NCBI RefSeq assembly: GCF_958450345.1
Contig: NC_088782.1
Span: 100,408,358-100,472,357 of the forward strand
DNA from: Calliphora vicina
Taxonomy: Eukaryota > Arthropoda > Insecta > Diptera > Calliphoridae
Direction of reading: 5' to 3'
DNA: 64,000 nt
Under the pieces are notes generated by a model. The model had not been told where the DNA came from. It ran no database searches and saw only the letters and a list, made by a program, of their open reading frames with translations. A program made the translations under genes and the position numbers. This document shows, in pieces, positions 37,519-49,076 of the stretch (position 1 is the stretch's first letter; every line of letters begins with the position of its first letter).

Positions 37519-37690
37519 CAACAATTTGGGCAACATTCCAAAGGACTACAAACCTATCAGTCGTTTTTACTGTATAATGAAGACATTGGTAGAATTATGG
37601 ATACATTTATCATAAATTGCTTGAATCAATCGGGAATATCAAATTTTGTTTCTAGGTCCAGGAAAAGTGTATGAAACTCCTATTTGGTTA
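37519..37690 (+). pseudogene. Possible LINE RT fragment
   Basis: The plus strand reads NIPKDYKPISRFYCIMKTLV and later, in another frame, QSGISNFVSRSRKSV. This is like the RT entry motif (Asp-Tyr-x-Pro-Ile-Ser) followed by the Gln-x-Gly-Phe segment, with stops and a frameshift between. The match is short and could be fortuitous. Confidence 0.3.
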
Positions 37691-38819
37691 GAATGCATAT
37701 AATTCCATTGGACGAAGTGAAGTAGGGTAGGTTGGGTAGTTAAAATTAAGCCTGTTACTCTATATCAAACTTAGTTGTGGCAAAACTACACTTGTTTTCC
37801 GCGGTTGATTCTTATCTGTGTCTGTTATGGGTAATAACTGATCTCCAAATTCGGAATGGTAATAACATGGTAATAATAGCGTACAGGTATACGAAATCCG
37901 ATCCAATAGATTTGTTTGTTTAAAAAAACTGCGAAGCGTTTTGCTTGTATACAGATACACTAGGGTGGCCCTTAATAAACGAAAGTTGGATTTTGGCCAT
38001 TCTCACCCCCCATTTTGGTGAACATTAGTAAAAAAATCATCCTCTGAAGTTTTGAGATGCATTTACAAGGGGAAAAATGCATTTTTTTCAGTTTTTGTTT
38101 TTGTAAATACTAGGCTTTGTGTTATATTTTTGTTAAATTTCATCAAAATCGGCCCAAAAATATACAACATTTCGAACATTTCGAAATCTTTCCAAGAGAA
38201 ATTCCAAATATTGAAAAATTTGACTTTTGACCTTCACGATTTAAGGGTTAACGTTTTCCGATTTTAGTAAAAGTTTCAGAGTATATTTAGAATTATCTGG
38301 ACTATAATATTCTCAATAGGTTTTACTTAAAATTCATAATAGTAAGGAAATAGAGCTCATTGGCCTAAAAATTGCCAAATAATTGGTTTTTCTCGAAAAT
38401 TTCAAAATTTAAATCGCAGGTACGGAAAAACTATAAGAGATATTTTCATAATTTGTTCACATTTTTATTCCCTATTATATTCTTAATAAATTCCAAGGAG
38501 ATGATCGAAAAATTCTGAAATTTGTTTAACAAAATTTTTAAAAATTTGAAAATGGAGTTTTGAAACTGCCGTTAAAAAAAATTTATTTTTTTGTTCATAC
38601 CTTAGAATAGGTTAACGGTATGCTACGAAGACAAAAACTCATATACAAGTAAATATGGACATATTTTAAGTAAAAATGAGCTTTTATTTTAATATTTATC
38701 AAAATATGTTAATTTTGTTCCTACATTTCTTGTTCTAGTGGCCTGAGACACGTTAATGGCCTGGCGAATTTTTAATAACTTTAACATTTTTTGAGCAATT
38801 TCTGGTTTTTATGTCTCAG
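37691..38819. other. Intergenic tract with degraded repeat phrases
   Basis: It includes AGGGTGGCCCTTAATAAACG near 37963 and AATTTCATCAAAATCGG near 38136, both typical of decayed fly repeats. No coding frame was supported. Confidence 0.4.
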
Positions 38820-39180
38820 TAGGAACTGTTTGGACGACAGTAAGAATCTTCATTTCCTTATGTAGATGAGGAAATACGAGGTTATATATATCTCTCTCGC
38901 GATAGTCATTAATACGGCCTTTGTCTGCTTTGAATATTCCATATCACTTAACGAAGGTGACCTCAGTGTAGCTGTGTATTTGATACTGACCAACCAATCG
39001 TCTTATAGGTAGCAAAGTTTCTTTATAAAATGACACCCACAATTTTTGTGGGTATCACCTATCGCTATCGACTACGATGCCTAGATTATGCTTAAACTTC
39101 TTCATCCTGCTGGTGCTGAGTTTTGCCGAAGGTTTCGCTGGTGATAGTTGCAGGTTACGCGCAGTGCATGTATCTGACAT
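38820..39180 (-). pseudogene. Unrecognised coding-like remnant
   Basis: Reading the minus strand from 39180 gives a 42-residue frame starting MSDTCTARNLQL and ending LGIVVDSDR before a TGA. The same frame then reads VSFYKETLLPIRRLVGQYQI and HSYTEVTFVK, a stop, and YGIFKADKGRINDYRERDI. Base composition is more GC-rich than the surroundings. This looks like an old gene or element ORF with point stops. I do not recognise the family. It overlaps the plus-strand small ORF at 39077-39211, and only one of the two is likely to have been real. Confidence 0.35.
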
Positions 39181-39211
39181 AACACAGTGGTTTAGACAAT
39201 TTTGTTTGTAA
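39077..39211 (+). CDS. 44-residue ORF with signal-peptide-like start
   Basis: ATG at 39077 opens a 44-codon frame, too short for most ORF filters. It reads MPRLCLNFFILLVLSFAEGF, then AGDSCRLRAVHV, SDITQWFRQFCL and TAA. It has one basic residue, a hydrophobic core NFFILLVLSF and small residues (AEGFAG) at the likely cleavage point, which is the form of a secretory signal. The remaining 20 or so residues hold two Cys (three in the whole ORF, including one before the hydrophobic core). The local GC content is above background. No promoter or polyadenylation signal was identified, and an equally plausible minus-strand reading overlaps it. It may be chance. Confidence 0.25.
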   Translation: MPRLCLNFFILLVLSFAEGFAGDSCRLRAVHVSDITQWFRQFCL

Positions 39212-39339
39212 ATAATTCGGTATCTCGGGAGCTATTAACGATAATGTTACGAAATTTCTTATGGTTGGAGCTGAACTGTTTTCGAGTTGATATACGTTTG
39301 CTCAGCTTCCTAGCGCTAATGCTAGCGCTCAAATATGGT

Positions 39340-40300
39340 CACTTAGGGCCTCAAACTTTTTAAAAAAATCGCCGAAATTCCATTTATGATCCGAATGAAC
39401 TGAAATTTTAAATATAAATAGTTATTGAGAAGAAAAATGTGCTAACTTGTGTAGGTTATCTCTATTAGTTGAAGAGATATTCAGGTTTATTGATTATTTT
39501 TTAAATTTGCTCGATTTTTTCATGGTTTTTTAGATATGGCGGCCCTACAGAAGGTCGAAATTTATTTTTAAAATATCAACTATATTGGCGATGAAATTCT
39601 TCCAAAGTTGGTACACGTAAAAAGGAAGTTTTTTCCCAAAAAGTCCATGTATTTTTTTCTTTTGTAGAAAAAATTTTCCTTCGGGTCTATATACAAATTT
39701 TATATGATCCAGAAAACTAACCTATTGCAAAAGCGTGTAAAGTAAAATTTGGCTAACTGAAGCGGGCATGCCACCCCCTAGACCTATCCAAACTTGATCA
39801 ATTTTTTTAAAAAAATTTCGGTTTAAATAAAAAATACTAAAAAGGCAAAGCACCTATCCACGAAAAAGCTTCTTATTTGTATAGCCTTATATATTTCTTA
39901 AATACTTACAAAAGTTTTTTACTGTTACACGGTAAATAACATGACAGTAGGTACTTTTATAAAAAAACTCTGTTTTTCGAACACATTTTCCCCGTGTTAG
40001 AAATTTCGGTATTTAATAATAAAAAATGTCAAAAATTCTAATGCCATTGATTTAAGGATATTTGAGTCTATATTGGTTCCAAATTTTGTTATTATACCTT
40101 TAACTGTTAAAATTTTACACTAATTCAAATTATATATTTTTATTCTAGGAAAATCACCATATTATAATTTTTTTAGTTTTTATGGTAAACTAAAAAGTTA
40201 TTTAATTTTACTAAAATAAAAATCATAAAGTCCTAAGCTTTTCAGCACTATCAAATACTTATACAAAATGCCTTTATTTACTCCTCTGAAGTACCACAAA
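39340..40300 (-). mobile_element. Diverged core of the 2.3-kb long-inverted-repeat element, copy C
   Basis: Phrases run in the same order as 61540-62520: AAAAAAATCGCCGAAAT, GGTTATCTCT, CAAGTTTGGTAC-like parts, AGTTTTTTCCCAAAAAGTCC, CATTTTCCCCGTGTTAG and GATTTAAGGATATTTGAGTC. Identity is visibly lower than between copies A and B, and the inverted arms are missing. It is an older relative. Orientation is given relative to copy A. Confidence 0.6.
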
Positions 40301-41778
40301 CCATGACAAATTTGTACGTTTTTTCATATAATGCCCGTAGATATATTATATATCAATTTCATATTTTCCACCTGTTTCATTAATGGTTTTAAAATACGTA
40401 ACTCGCAATAAATAGCTTTATCTTGTGGTTTTCTCCGATGTTTGGTAATGCAGTTATCGGCAATGCAGTTCCAAAAATATATTACAAACGGCAAGACTGA
40501 CCAAATGTATATTAAAATCGCGCTATTCGTTTAGAAGTTAAAGATTGCGATCGAAAGATTACTTCGACTATACAAATTCCTTTTGTGATTCCCCACTGTG
40601 CATCGTTAAACCGACCCACTGTACGAAAATTGTAAACAGACACTCTCAAATATTTTAAGATTGACACCATTAAAAGAACCTTCAATTAATAGGGGCGACG
40701 TCCTTTTTGAAACAGTAAAGCACAATCGTTTTGTGTTCATTTTCAAATATTGCAAATAAATTTTAATTGTATACTAGTAGTTATCTTAAGAAAACAAATA
40801 TTTCAAAAGGTTGCTTATTTAGTGTTTAATACCCCTTAAAATACTTAAAATATAACCAGAAATAAATCCCAATGAGGTTAGTATGTTGATCTCTCTACTG
40901 AAAACACACAAATGCAGTATTTTGTGCAGCTTAAGAACTTTAAAAAAAACTTCCGATTACATCTTTACTGCAATTGTTAAAAAAAGAAACTTAAAGAAAT
41001 TTCCACCTGCTCGCAAACGCAGCTCGTCGACCATAGAAATTCGTTTTGTAGTTCTACTACGTGTTTGCCAATTGTAGAATTTTATATTTAAGCAATGGAG
41101 TGTTACATTCAGACAAATACAAAAGTTTTTAGCAATTTCTATTCTATTGTCATGTTTGTTGAACTTTCGAAAATTGCAATTTGTCACTTCCTGTGCACAC
41201 CTACACACTAAAGGGACACACATTTACTTACTTTATACAAAAACAAACAAAGCGGATACGGAAATACACAAACCTGTATGACAATAAGAACATTTGTGAC
41301 CAAAAATTCTCAAAATAAACGATCTAAGAACGAAGAAAATGTTATTCTCGTAGAGAATAGTTTTATTTTCTTTTTTTTCAACTACTTCAAGTAAAAACCT
41401 TTAACTTTTTGAGAAAACCGCTTTAACAAAAGGAAATTTATAGGAAGAGATAAAAAATAAAGTTAAATCAACAAGAAATTAAATTTAAAAGAACAATGAA
41501 CTTCAAGCCATTTTGCAGTACTTTTAAAACAATGTAACGATTAAATTTATTGTGTAAAAATTAACCCATTTAAATATACAATGAAATGTGAATTGTTAAA
41601 TTGAAAACAGATGTAACTCTGCACAAAGTTCATAAATTAAAATATATTTAAATGTGTATACATTCATACAAAGTTTAACGATCTTGCTTATTCAGTTTTA
41701 CCGTTTTTTATAATTTCTAGTGAAATATTTTGCTGTAAAATATTTTGTTGCACGCAATTGTCGATATAATTTGTAATG
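40301..41778. other. AT-rich intergenic tract
   Basis: Frames at 40883-41223 on both strands lack any domain and are not supported. No repeats were identified. Confidence 0.45.
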
Positions 41779-41788
41779 ACTTGAATTT

Positions 41789-43088
41789 AGAGTTGTGTAG
41801 CTCATGAATGACCTAGTTCAATTGAGCTATTCACTCAACTGAGCGAAGTGAATCATTCATCATACTGAGCGTTTTCAGCTCAGCACTGAGCGTTTTCAAC
41901 TGAGCGCTGAGCGTTTTCAACTGAGCTCTGAGCTGTTTCAGTTCAGTGCTCATGAAAGAGCTGCACAAGCACATTCATTTGTCGTCTTCAATGTTTCACA
42001 TGTTTCACTTTACTCGTCAATGCTCTTACATTCTTTCGCTCACTGACATTGAAAAGTGAGTGAGTATTGTGTCCTACAAAAATAAAACGATCATTCGAAT
42101 GTAGGTTTGTTATGTATGTTTATGATCGTATGCTGCCGCGTATATATTTTTGTTTCAAGAATTATTAGAGTTATTCAAATTGTTTTTGGTTTCATGAAGG
42201 AATTTTTATATGTGTGCTATTGAATGAATGTGAATTTATTTATGGTATGGTGATGTAGAATGAAAAAAAGAAAGAATATTGCTACAGTTTGTAAGTAAAT
42301 TTCATAAAAAAATAATAAAAAAAGGCAAATACATAATTGTTATTGTTAAAATAATAATTGTAATTGAAAGTATGTAATTAGTAAAAAAATGCTATTTCAA
42401 AAATACATTAGTGGGATTATATCTACCAAAAAACATAATTAAAAAAATACAAAGTACTGATATTCTTAATTAAATTAGCAATATTATTTCAATCACTTTT
42501 TTTAGAAAACATACATATGTATATCTTATGCACTTTTTTACTACACTGCTACATCAACAGAACATTTGTCAGCTGCTATGAGCGACCTATCGTGGGTTTT
42601 TCGCTGTTTTTTGGAATGACAGTTTAGAATTTCTGAATTTAAGGAATAAGATTTATAAGATTTCCTTTTTCAAATTCCAGTTAATATCTCGAGTTTTTTG
42701 GTAATTTTATTATTTTGTGGTAAAAGAATACCTTATAGTTAGTGAATGTTCTGCTTAACAAATATTGTCTAAACATTTGGTTAGCATCGGAAATTAGAAA
42801 TAATAAAAAATGAACTCTTTTTTCCGCAAAAATATGAGTTTAATAAAATACAATTTTATTTTTTAAAATTTTAATGAATTATTTCACGCATAAATCTCTA
42901 ATTGTCAAAAGACTGTGTGTTTTTACTAACAACAGAAATAATTGATTTAATTCACTACAAGCAATTCTCAAAATGAAATGGTCATTCTACAACATACTGA
43001 GCTAATGAGCTAAAAGAGCGACCTAGTTCATTTCAGTGAGCTGAGCTGAAAAGAGCGGTCACTTCACTAAGCTAATAAACCCAACTCT
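41789..43088. mobile_element. 1300-bp Mutator-like element with 10-bp duplication
   Basis: ACTTGAATTT at 41779-41788 is repeated exactly at 43089-43098. The ends AGAGTTGTGTAGCTC and the complement AGAGTTGGGTTTATTAGC start subterminal arms rich in GAGC and AGCTCA. The left arm has three tandem copies of a roughly 20-bp unit (CTGAGCGTTTTCAACTGAGC). CCTAGTTCA occurs in the left arm (41811) and the same plus-strand phrase CCTAGTTCATTTCAGTGAGC in the right arm (43022). The interior is AT-rich without a transposase. Duplications of 8-11 bp are characteristic of MULEs, so this assignment is inferred. Confidence 0.8.
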
Positions 43089-43098
43089 ACTTGAATTT

Positions 43099-43954
43099 AA
43101 TACTTAGTATAAAGCAGGTATGGAAAATAACTGTTTGGATTTTTTAGACCTTCTTTAAAATTTACAGCTAGATCTTTTACCACAATAAATTTCACCTACA
43201 GAAACATTAGTTTCGGAAATATTAACAGTAGTCATATCACAATTATGTATAAGTTCTGGTTCACACACGTCAAGTTTACTTGAGCAAGTCTTGAGTTTAT
43301 AGAAGAGAGAGGAGTGGAGATTGAAAAGAATTCCATGTGATGGTCTGGTTAGATTTCAGCAGCTCTTAATAGATAGGACCCTTTTGGTCCCTATGCTACA
43401 CGATGGGGCCAATGACAGTCCTTTTTTCAAGTCAACCATTTAAAAAAAAATAATAACGGAATTTTATATTTAACACTTTGAAACACTCAAATATTAAAAA
43501 ATTAAAGTCAGGTGGCAACTCATGGCGACATGCCGAGCTGCCAAAGTTGCCAAGTTTTGCTTTGCTACATTTTCCGACATTCAATCATAATGAAACAACA
43601 AAGGAATTTTAGTCGTCAAACAAAAACTTTTAAGATTATAAAAATTTTGTAAAATGGAAAACACTTGTAAAGGTGTGCAAATTAAAATGTTATTAAAAAT
43701 TTCAAAAAAAAAGTTAGATGTAGTAAATAATTTTTTGTGTCAACTTGTGTTGTCTTTTTTGTGAAGTTTTTGCTGTCGTCCATATATTCTTTGGAATAGA
43801 ACTTTGTTTATCCGAGCGTATCCGTGAAAAAATATATGTGTGGGGAAAGGTAATAATGTGTACTATAATTTTTTGGAAAAACCATCTGCCGCCATTTGCC
43901 GCTGTTTATAAAAATTTATTTCCAGATACCTTATAACTTAAAAATTTTGATATT
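43099..43954. other. Intergenic tract with a MITE half-site
   Basis: CAAGTTTACTTGAGCAAGTC near 43277 resembles the arm of the MITE at 6950. TACACGATGGGGCCAATGAC near 43395 also occurs at the mariner junction near 45450 (minus strand). No gene is supported; the 63-residue frame at 43745-43936 has no domain. Confidence 0.45.
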
Positions 43955-44368
43955 TATACCCTAAACCTCCATAGTGGGGAGGGTATATTGGGTTAGTGCT
44001 GATGTTTAGAACGAGCAAAAATATTGTTCCAACACCCACCTTACTACGGTGTACCAATCTGCTCAGGATCTGAGTCGATTAAGCGATGTCCGTCCGTCTG
44101 TCCTTCTGTCAATGTAAACCTTTTCTCTTGTCCCAGGGACAAAGTCTGTTGAATTTGGTTAGAATCGGTCCATTATTTATCCTAGCCCCCATACGATTGT
44201 CCTATCTGAAAATAGTTAAGCTCTCATAAAAATCTTATTTATATAGATATCCAAACCAAATTCAGCACAAATAAGTTTTATATAAGCCGAAATCGTACCA
44301 CCAAATTTTGTGTCGATCGGTCTTTAATTAGACATAGCTCCCATATAAGCCCACTTCCGAAAATCACT
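43955..44368 (-). mobile_element. HINE family 3, diverged 3' half
   Basis: TATACCCTAAACCTCCATAG starts it on the plus strand. The GACA/GACG tract is at about 44089-44109, then CCTAGCCCCCATAC and CCCACTTCCGAAAATCACTT. It is cut by the inverted-repeat element that begins at 44374, and the remainder was not found beyond that. Confidence 0.7.
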
Positions 44369-44373
44369 TTTAT

Positions 44374-45055
44374 GTTGTGAACCAAAGAATAACAAGAAGG
44401 GAAGCCTCTCAATTTTTCTACAACAACAACTTCTCTCTCTTCTCACATACGGGTAGTATGTGAATTCAACACACTTGAGAGAGAGATTTAACTTCAAAAC
44501 TTTTTCTTGAAAATTGCAATAAAATTGCAGTTCTAACACACTCTTTCATAAAAACATAATATTCTTTTATTTTTTTACACAAATTCAAACCATTAAAGTA
44601 ACCGAAACATATATTTTGCACAAACGAAAAATATTTTTTTTTAATTTTTTTGACATTAAATTTTTGGGGGTTGAAATTAAAACTGAAAAAAAACACATTT
44701 GTAAAATTTCGTATTGAAAATTAATAAAAAATTCAAATAAATTTAATGTTTGCAGAAATTTTGGTATAATAAGCAAAAAAATCTATTTATATAATATTTC
44801 CAGGTCAAATATAAATTAAATAATTTGAGATTTGTTTGAATTCTTAAATTTAATTGTAATAAAATTTTGTTATAATTTTTAAGGTCGCTTTTTTACAACT
44901 CTGTGTGTTTGAGGAGTGTGGTGAAAGTGGTTTGAAAACCAATACATATAAACAAAATGTTACCAATACATTCAAATAGTTAGGTTTTTTATGACAACCG
45001 ACTTAGGATTTTTTTGACAGCGTTTCACTTCTTGTTATTATTCTTTGTTGTGAAC
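44374..45055. mobile_element. 682-bp inverted-repeat element
   Basis: GTTGTGAACCAAAGAATAAC at the left and the complement of the right end (GTTCACAACAAAGAATAATA) share about 25 bases up to CAAGAAG. The interior is AT-rich and non-coding. It interrupts a HINE family 3 copy. No target duplication was identified. Confidence 0.55.
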
Positions 45056-45412
45056 ACTCACACAGCAAGAATTTTATTATTTTTTTAAGTAATTTTCTTA
45101 AATGTATTAATATGAATTATTTTGTTTATTTAAAGTAAGTTTCTAAATAAATGTATCTTGAACAGACTGATGCAATTATCGCTCAAGATGCATATATTTC
45201 CTGTCACTAGAGGTGGGTGTGCCAGTAGGCGGATTGACTTGAAATGATTACTAAATTCTTAGGTGAGCATTTATGTGACCTATTTGAAACTCAGAAACTT
45301 ATTATTTCCCGGTGATCATCAACCGCAGTAGTACTTTAATCCACCTACTGGAAATGGGCGTGGCACTGCCCGATTGACTTAATTTTTTTACTGAAGACTT
45401 AAAAGCTCATTA
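45056..45412. other. Intergenic tract with a diverged direct repeat
   Basis: GTGCCAGTAGGCGGATTGACTT (about 45218) and GTGGCACTGCCCGATTGACTT (about 45360) are related phrases in otherwise unremarkable sequence. Confidence 0.4.
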
Positions 45413-45720
45413 TTATCATCTGTACGAAATTTGAAAGGTCTGCCTCAAAAACTGGTCATTGGCCCCATCGTGTGCTAGTTGGCCGGGCTTCACATACGAA
45501 CTCTTACGCTTCGGGTTATCGTAATGGATCAATTTTTCATCGCAAGTAATGATTCGGTGCAAAAAGTATTTTCTATTATAGCGTTCAATCAGCATTTCAG
45601 ACATTCAAAATTGTCTTTAAAGGTCTCTGGGCTTCAACTCGTATGATACCCAATTTCCCTGCTTTGGGATAAATCCTGCTGCTCGAAAGTTAAAGAAGTA
45701 AAGCAAATTTTCCCGCATTC
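45413..45720 (-). pseudogene. mariner transposase fragment (mauritiana-like)
   Basis: The minus strand reads GNWVSYELKPRDL, then after two stops EMLIERYNRKYFLHRIITCD and EKLIHYDNPKRKSSYVKPGQ. This is the middle of a mariner transposase, including the second catalytic Asp of the DD34D triad within the CDEK box, where the usual Trp after Lys is replaced by Leu. The wording is closest to the mauritiana subfamily as I remember it. Both the N-terminal DNA-binding region and the C-terminal Asp are absent. After VKPGQ the sequence leaves the family at LAHDGANDQ, a junction with a phrase also present near 43395. Confidence 0.85.
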
Positions 45721-46134
45721 GACTTTAGATTAGATTCAAGTCATGTTAGGCTTTCGTTTTGATTTAAAACTCAAAATCGGTTAATGGTAAATAATAATTA
45801 AGATTCCTGTTTAGCTATCCATCTTGTAGATAATATGGCTATCTGTTCCAAAATATTCATGAAATTTATTAAAAATCATCTCTTCGGTTTGCACTTTAGA
45901 AAAATTGTAATTTAAATCACTCATAAATTTATCTCTTTCATCCAATTTTGAATATTTTGGAATGCAAAATTTTGATGAAGCTATGGAGATATTAGTATAG
46001 TGTATTCAAATGTGCGATTAATTCTTATATTTAGTTTGCACTACATTTACTGAGACAATATTTATGGCACGAATTTAACAATAGAAATCGAAATTTATTT
46101 ACCATTTAAATGAAATTTTCTCTTTCAAATTAAA
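45721..46134. other. AT-rich intergenic tract
   Basis: No feature recognised; it may include more of the decayed mariner at its left edge. Confidence 0.4.
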
Positions 46135-46270
46135 ACAAGTAAGAAATTATCGACCATATAATATCCTACACTGTAAATGTGCAAAAACATTTTTCTTCTA
46201 AAATTTCAATAGTTTATATTCGTGAGTGATTTTCGAAAGTGGGACTTATATGGGATTATGAACAGATCGC
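46135..46270 (+). mobile_element. HINE family 3, 5' fragment
   Basis: It starts ACAAGTAAGAAATTATCGAC with ATATCCTACACTG and runs through GTGATTTTCGAAAGTGGGAC before losing similarity. Confidence 0.7.
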
Positions 46271-46735
46271 CGAGAGATGAGGCCCGGGACAGGAAATACC
46301 GGATTTCAGCAAAATTTTCAATCCCTTAAAATTGTGCGAGAATTCCCAGGAATTAATTTCCTTAGTTTTATGCGATGTTCTTTGAACTTGGATATCTCTA
46401 CAAGAAGCTTAAAGCTCCAAAACAAATGCAGAAAATTCATATAACATAAAATAATTAACCCAAATATACCAATTACAAGTTCGTTATTCAAATTATTCGA
46501 AAATCTCGTGAAAGCTCAGGGCTGACGCTGAAAACTATGCCGATCGAAAGTGGAAGTATTCTAGTTGTTCAGAATGAGTAAAATGAAATTTTTTGCAATA
46601 AAACCACCTTCCGTGGAATTGAATTTCATTTAATACTATAGGGTTTTCTTAAAGTTTTAATTAACATCTTTACTTAATTTTTGATTTAATAAGCAAAACA
46701 TTGCCAATCTAAATAAATATAAATCAAATGCGTTC
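46271..46735. other. Intergenic tract
   Basis: No gene or repeat recognised. Confidence 0.4.
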
Positions 46736-47490
46736 GTTCATAATTGCATCAGTTGAGAACGGCCGGACCGATTAAGAAAACATTCTAAAATCGGAAAACG
46801 GCTGCACCTATTTGGCTAATTTGTTTTTAAATGTTTGTAGTTATCCAATTTAAGTTTTTACTGAGGGAAAAATTGACCTCGCCCACTTTTATGCCCACTT
46901 TTTTCGATTTATTTGGCTAATTTGTTTTTAAATGTTAGTATTGAAATTCGTAAGAAAAATAAAGCGAAACTTTTTATAAAAACCTAAAGAATTTTTTGGA
47001 AAATGATGCATACATTTTATGAAAGCCTTATTCTTTGCCTATCCACAATTGTTTACAATTTTTAAATCGGTATAAGAATATGTGAGTTAGAGGTACTAAA
47101 GTACTACGACCTACCCTAAAACAGTTTTTTCAAAATAACTAAAAATTTTGAGGGTGTTTCAAAATCTTTGAAAATGGTTTTAGTATGCCCTCACCTCACT
47201 CATATTTCTGACCAAAAATCGATTTTTTATATAAAAACTTAAAATATCTAAATTCGGTAATAACTTGGACAATAAGCGTTTAATCAAGAAAAGCAGCTCG
47301 ATCTGTGATCACTCATATTTCTGAACAAAAATCGTTTTTTTTTATCAAAACATTTTTAGTTTTTTGACAACAGGTTCTTTGTCTCTCAGTAACGCTTCTA
47401 TTTATATTTTATTCTATGACCATAAGATTCATTGTACATATTTTAAAATCAAATGTAAATAAAATATAACCCAAACCCTTATGAATAAAA
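46736..47490 (+). mobile_element. Non-coding relative of the Helitron at 59340-60292
   Basis: CGGCTGCACCTATTTGGCTA, TCCAATTTAAGTTTTTACTG and GCCCACTTTTTTCGA match 59350-59460. ATAACCCAAACCCTTATGAA near 47466 matches 60140-60162. The coding segment between these points in the other copy is replaced by unrelated sequence. Neither end was located. Confidence 0.55.
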
Positions 47491-47950
47491 ACAAGTAAGA
47501 GTGCTATATTCGGCTGTGCCGAATCTTATATACCCTTCACCAAATTATACTTCAAAATAAAAATTTAAAATATTTTTAGGTAAACAAAATTTATTTTTTT
47601 TTCAAAGTTGTTTTTTTCTTTTTTTGTAAAAAAAAAAAGTTTCTAATTGTTATTTTAAATTTTTTAAAAAAAATTTTTTTAATTAAAATTTTTTTTTTTA
47701 AAATTTTTTCTTTTTAAATTTTAAAATTTTTTTTTGGTGAAAAAAAAATCGTGTTCAAATTTTCTGAAGACCCCAGATATCTTCGGGATCCAAATCTTCA
47801 ATAATTCTGTCGGACATGCTTTCGAGAATTTTGCTATTTAAAATCAGCAAAATCGGTCCACAAATGGCTGAGATATGAGGAAAAAACCAAGACAACCTCG
47901 ATTTTTTACCTATTTTTTACCTATATCTGGATTACTAAAATCATTAGTAT
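47491..47950 (+). mobile_element. HINE family 1, rearranged fragment
   Basis: It begins ACAAGTAAGAGTGCTATATT with TTCGGCTGTGCCGAA and TATACCCTTCACC. After the A/T tract, about 47764-47930 is the reverse complement of the segment at 4550-4690 (GATCCCGGAGATATCTGG), so an internal inversion has occurred. There is no 3' end. Confidence 0.7.
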
Positions 47951-48756
47951 TTTTTCGACGATGAAATTGTATTATGATACTTATACCTTAACATCTATTC
48001 TACCTTATACATCTATAAATACCTTAACATATTAAATATTTAGAGAAAAAAAACATTACAAAAATGTTTACAGAAGTGAAAGAAAGGATAATCAAAATAA
48101 TAATGAAGTGTTCATTTAGCGACAAAATTCTTATTAATATCAAATTTTGGTATTGATTTTCGTCAAGTATGAAGAAACAGCCGTAATTTATTTGACGTTG
48201 TGGATCTATCTTTCAAAATTCACGAATATGTTGTTGGGGATCTGTTAACATTACAATTAATAAGTTTTCTGGATGTGCTGTTTCTTTGAATCACTGGGCC
48301 GACAAACCTTCAAAGTTGTTGTTAATACATATCTGCTAAGTTTGATTAGTTTAAAAAGGTGTCGAGGTCCATTTTTACAGCTGGGAAGAAATGTTTACCA
48401 CACTGGAGAGTAAACATTTACAATATATGTATATTGCAAGAGTTGTTAGATTTGTTCTCAACTGAAATATATAGACGAAGATCTGCACTTATATATTCAA
48501 CGCAAAGCTCTATTAAGTTCGTGGGAATTGGTTTAAACTTCACTATTGGTCTTTTTTCAAAGTTTTCAAGTTCTTTGGAATTTTTCCTAAAAATGTTCGT
48601 GGTCTTGATGTACCACCATCAATATGTTGAAACAGGTGTCTGAATGGCAGTTCATTCATATGCAATATACAAATGGTACACAATTAGGCTCTACCCAATA
48701 TTTTTTCTAGTAAACGAATATGCAATTAAATAATTTTATCCAAGAAAAAGTTTTTA
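47951..48756. other. Tract with possible minus-strand coding traces
   Basis: The minus strand has short readable pieces such as HIDGGTSRPRTFLGKIPKN near 48600, broken by stops. These may belong with the ORF remnant just above, but no domain is recognised. Confidence 0.3.
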
Positions 48757-49076
48757 ATGTTCGTAATTGTTCTGTTTCTTCACAATCCGACTGGTCATAT
48801 TCAAGTTCAGATGCACTGCTCAATATATCTGGCTACTTATAGCCATTTGTGTAACCGTTCTCTGGTATATTATCAAAATTCGTTCTCCAGCAGGTATTTT
48901 TTGGCTTCTATTTCTTTATATGTTGGCTCTTCTTTAGTTTCCCTCTCATATTTAAGGCTATGACTGGTCCACTCATAAAATTTCATCAGATCTGCATAGG
49001 TTGGCAATATATTATATTTCAAATCACACAAAACAAAAAATAAGGGCCACTTCCAACAATTCCTGTTACGCCCCAT
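48757..49076 (-). pseudogene. Uncharacterised ORF remnant
   Basis: The frame 49076-48873 encodes 67 residues beginning MGRNRNCWKWPLFFVLCDLK, then YNILPTYADLMKFYEW and KYERETKEEPTYKEIEAKKY. The composition (Trp, Pro, charged residues, Lys-Glu-Pro-Thr) is unlike the A/T-driven frames around it. I associate the phrase order with the N-terminus of uncharacterised arthropod proteins found in repeats, but I cannot name a family. After ENEF a stop ends the frame, and degraded coding-like text follows for about 100 bases. The start codon is the first ATG after a run of stops. Confidence 0.4.
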
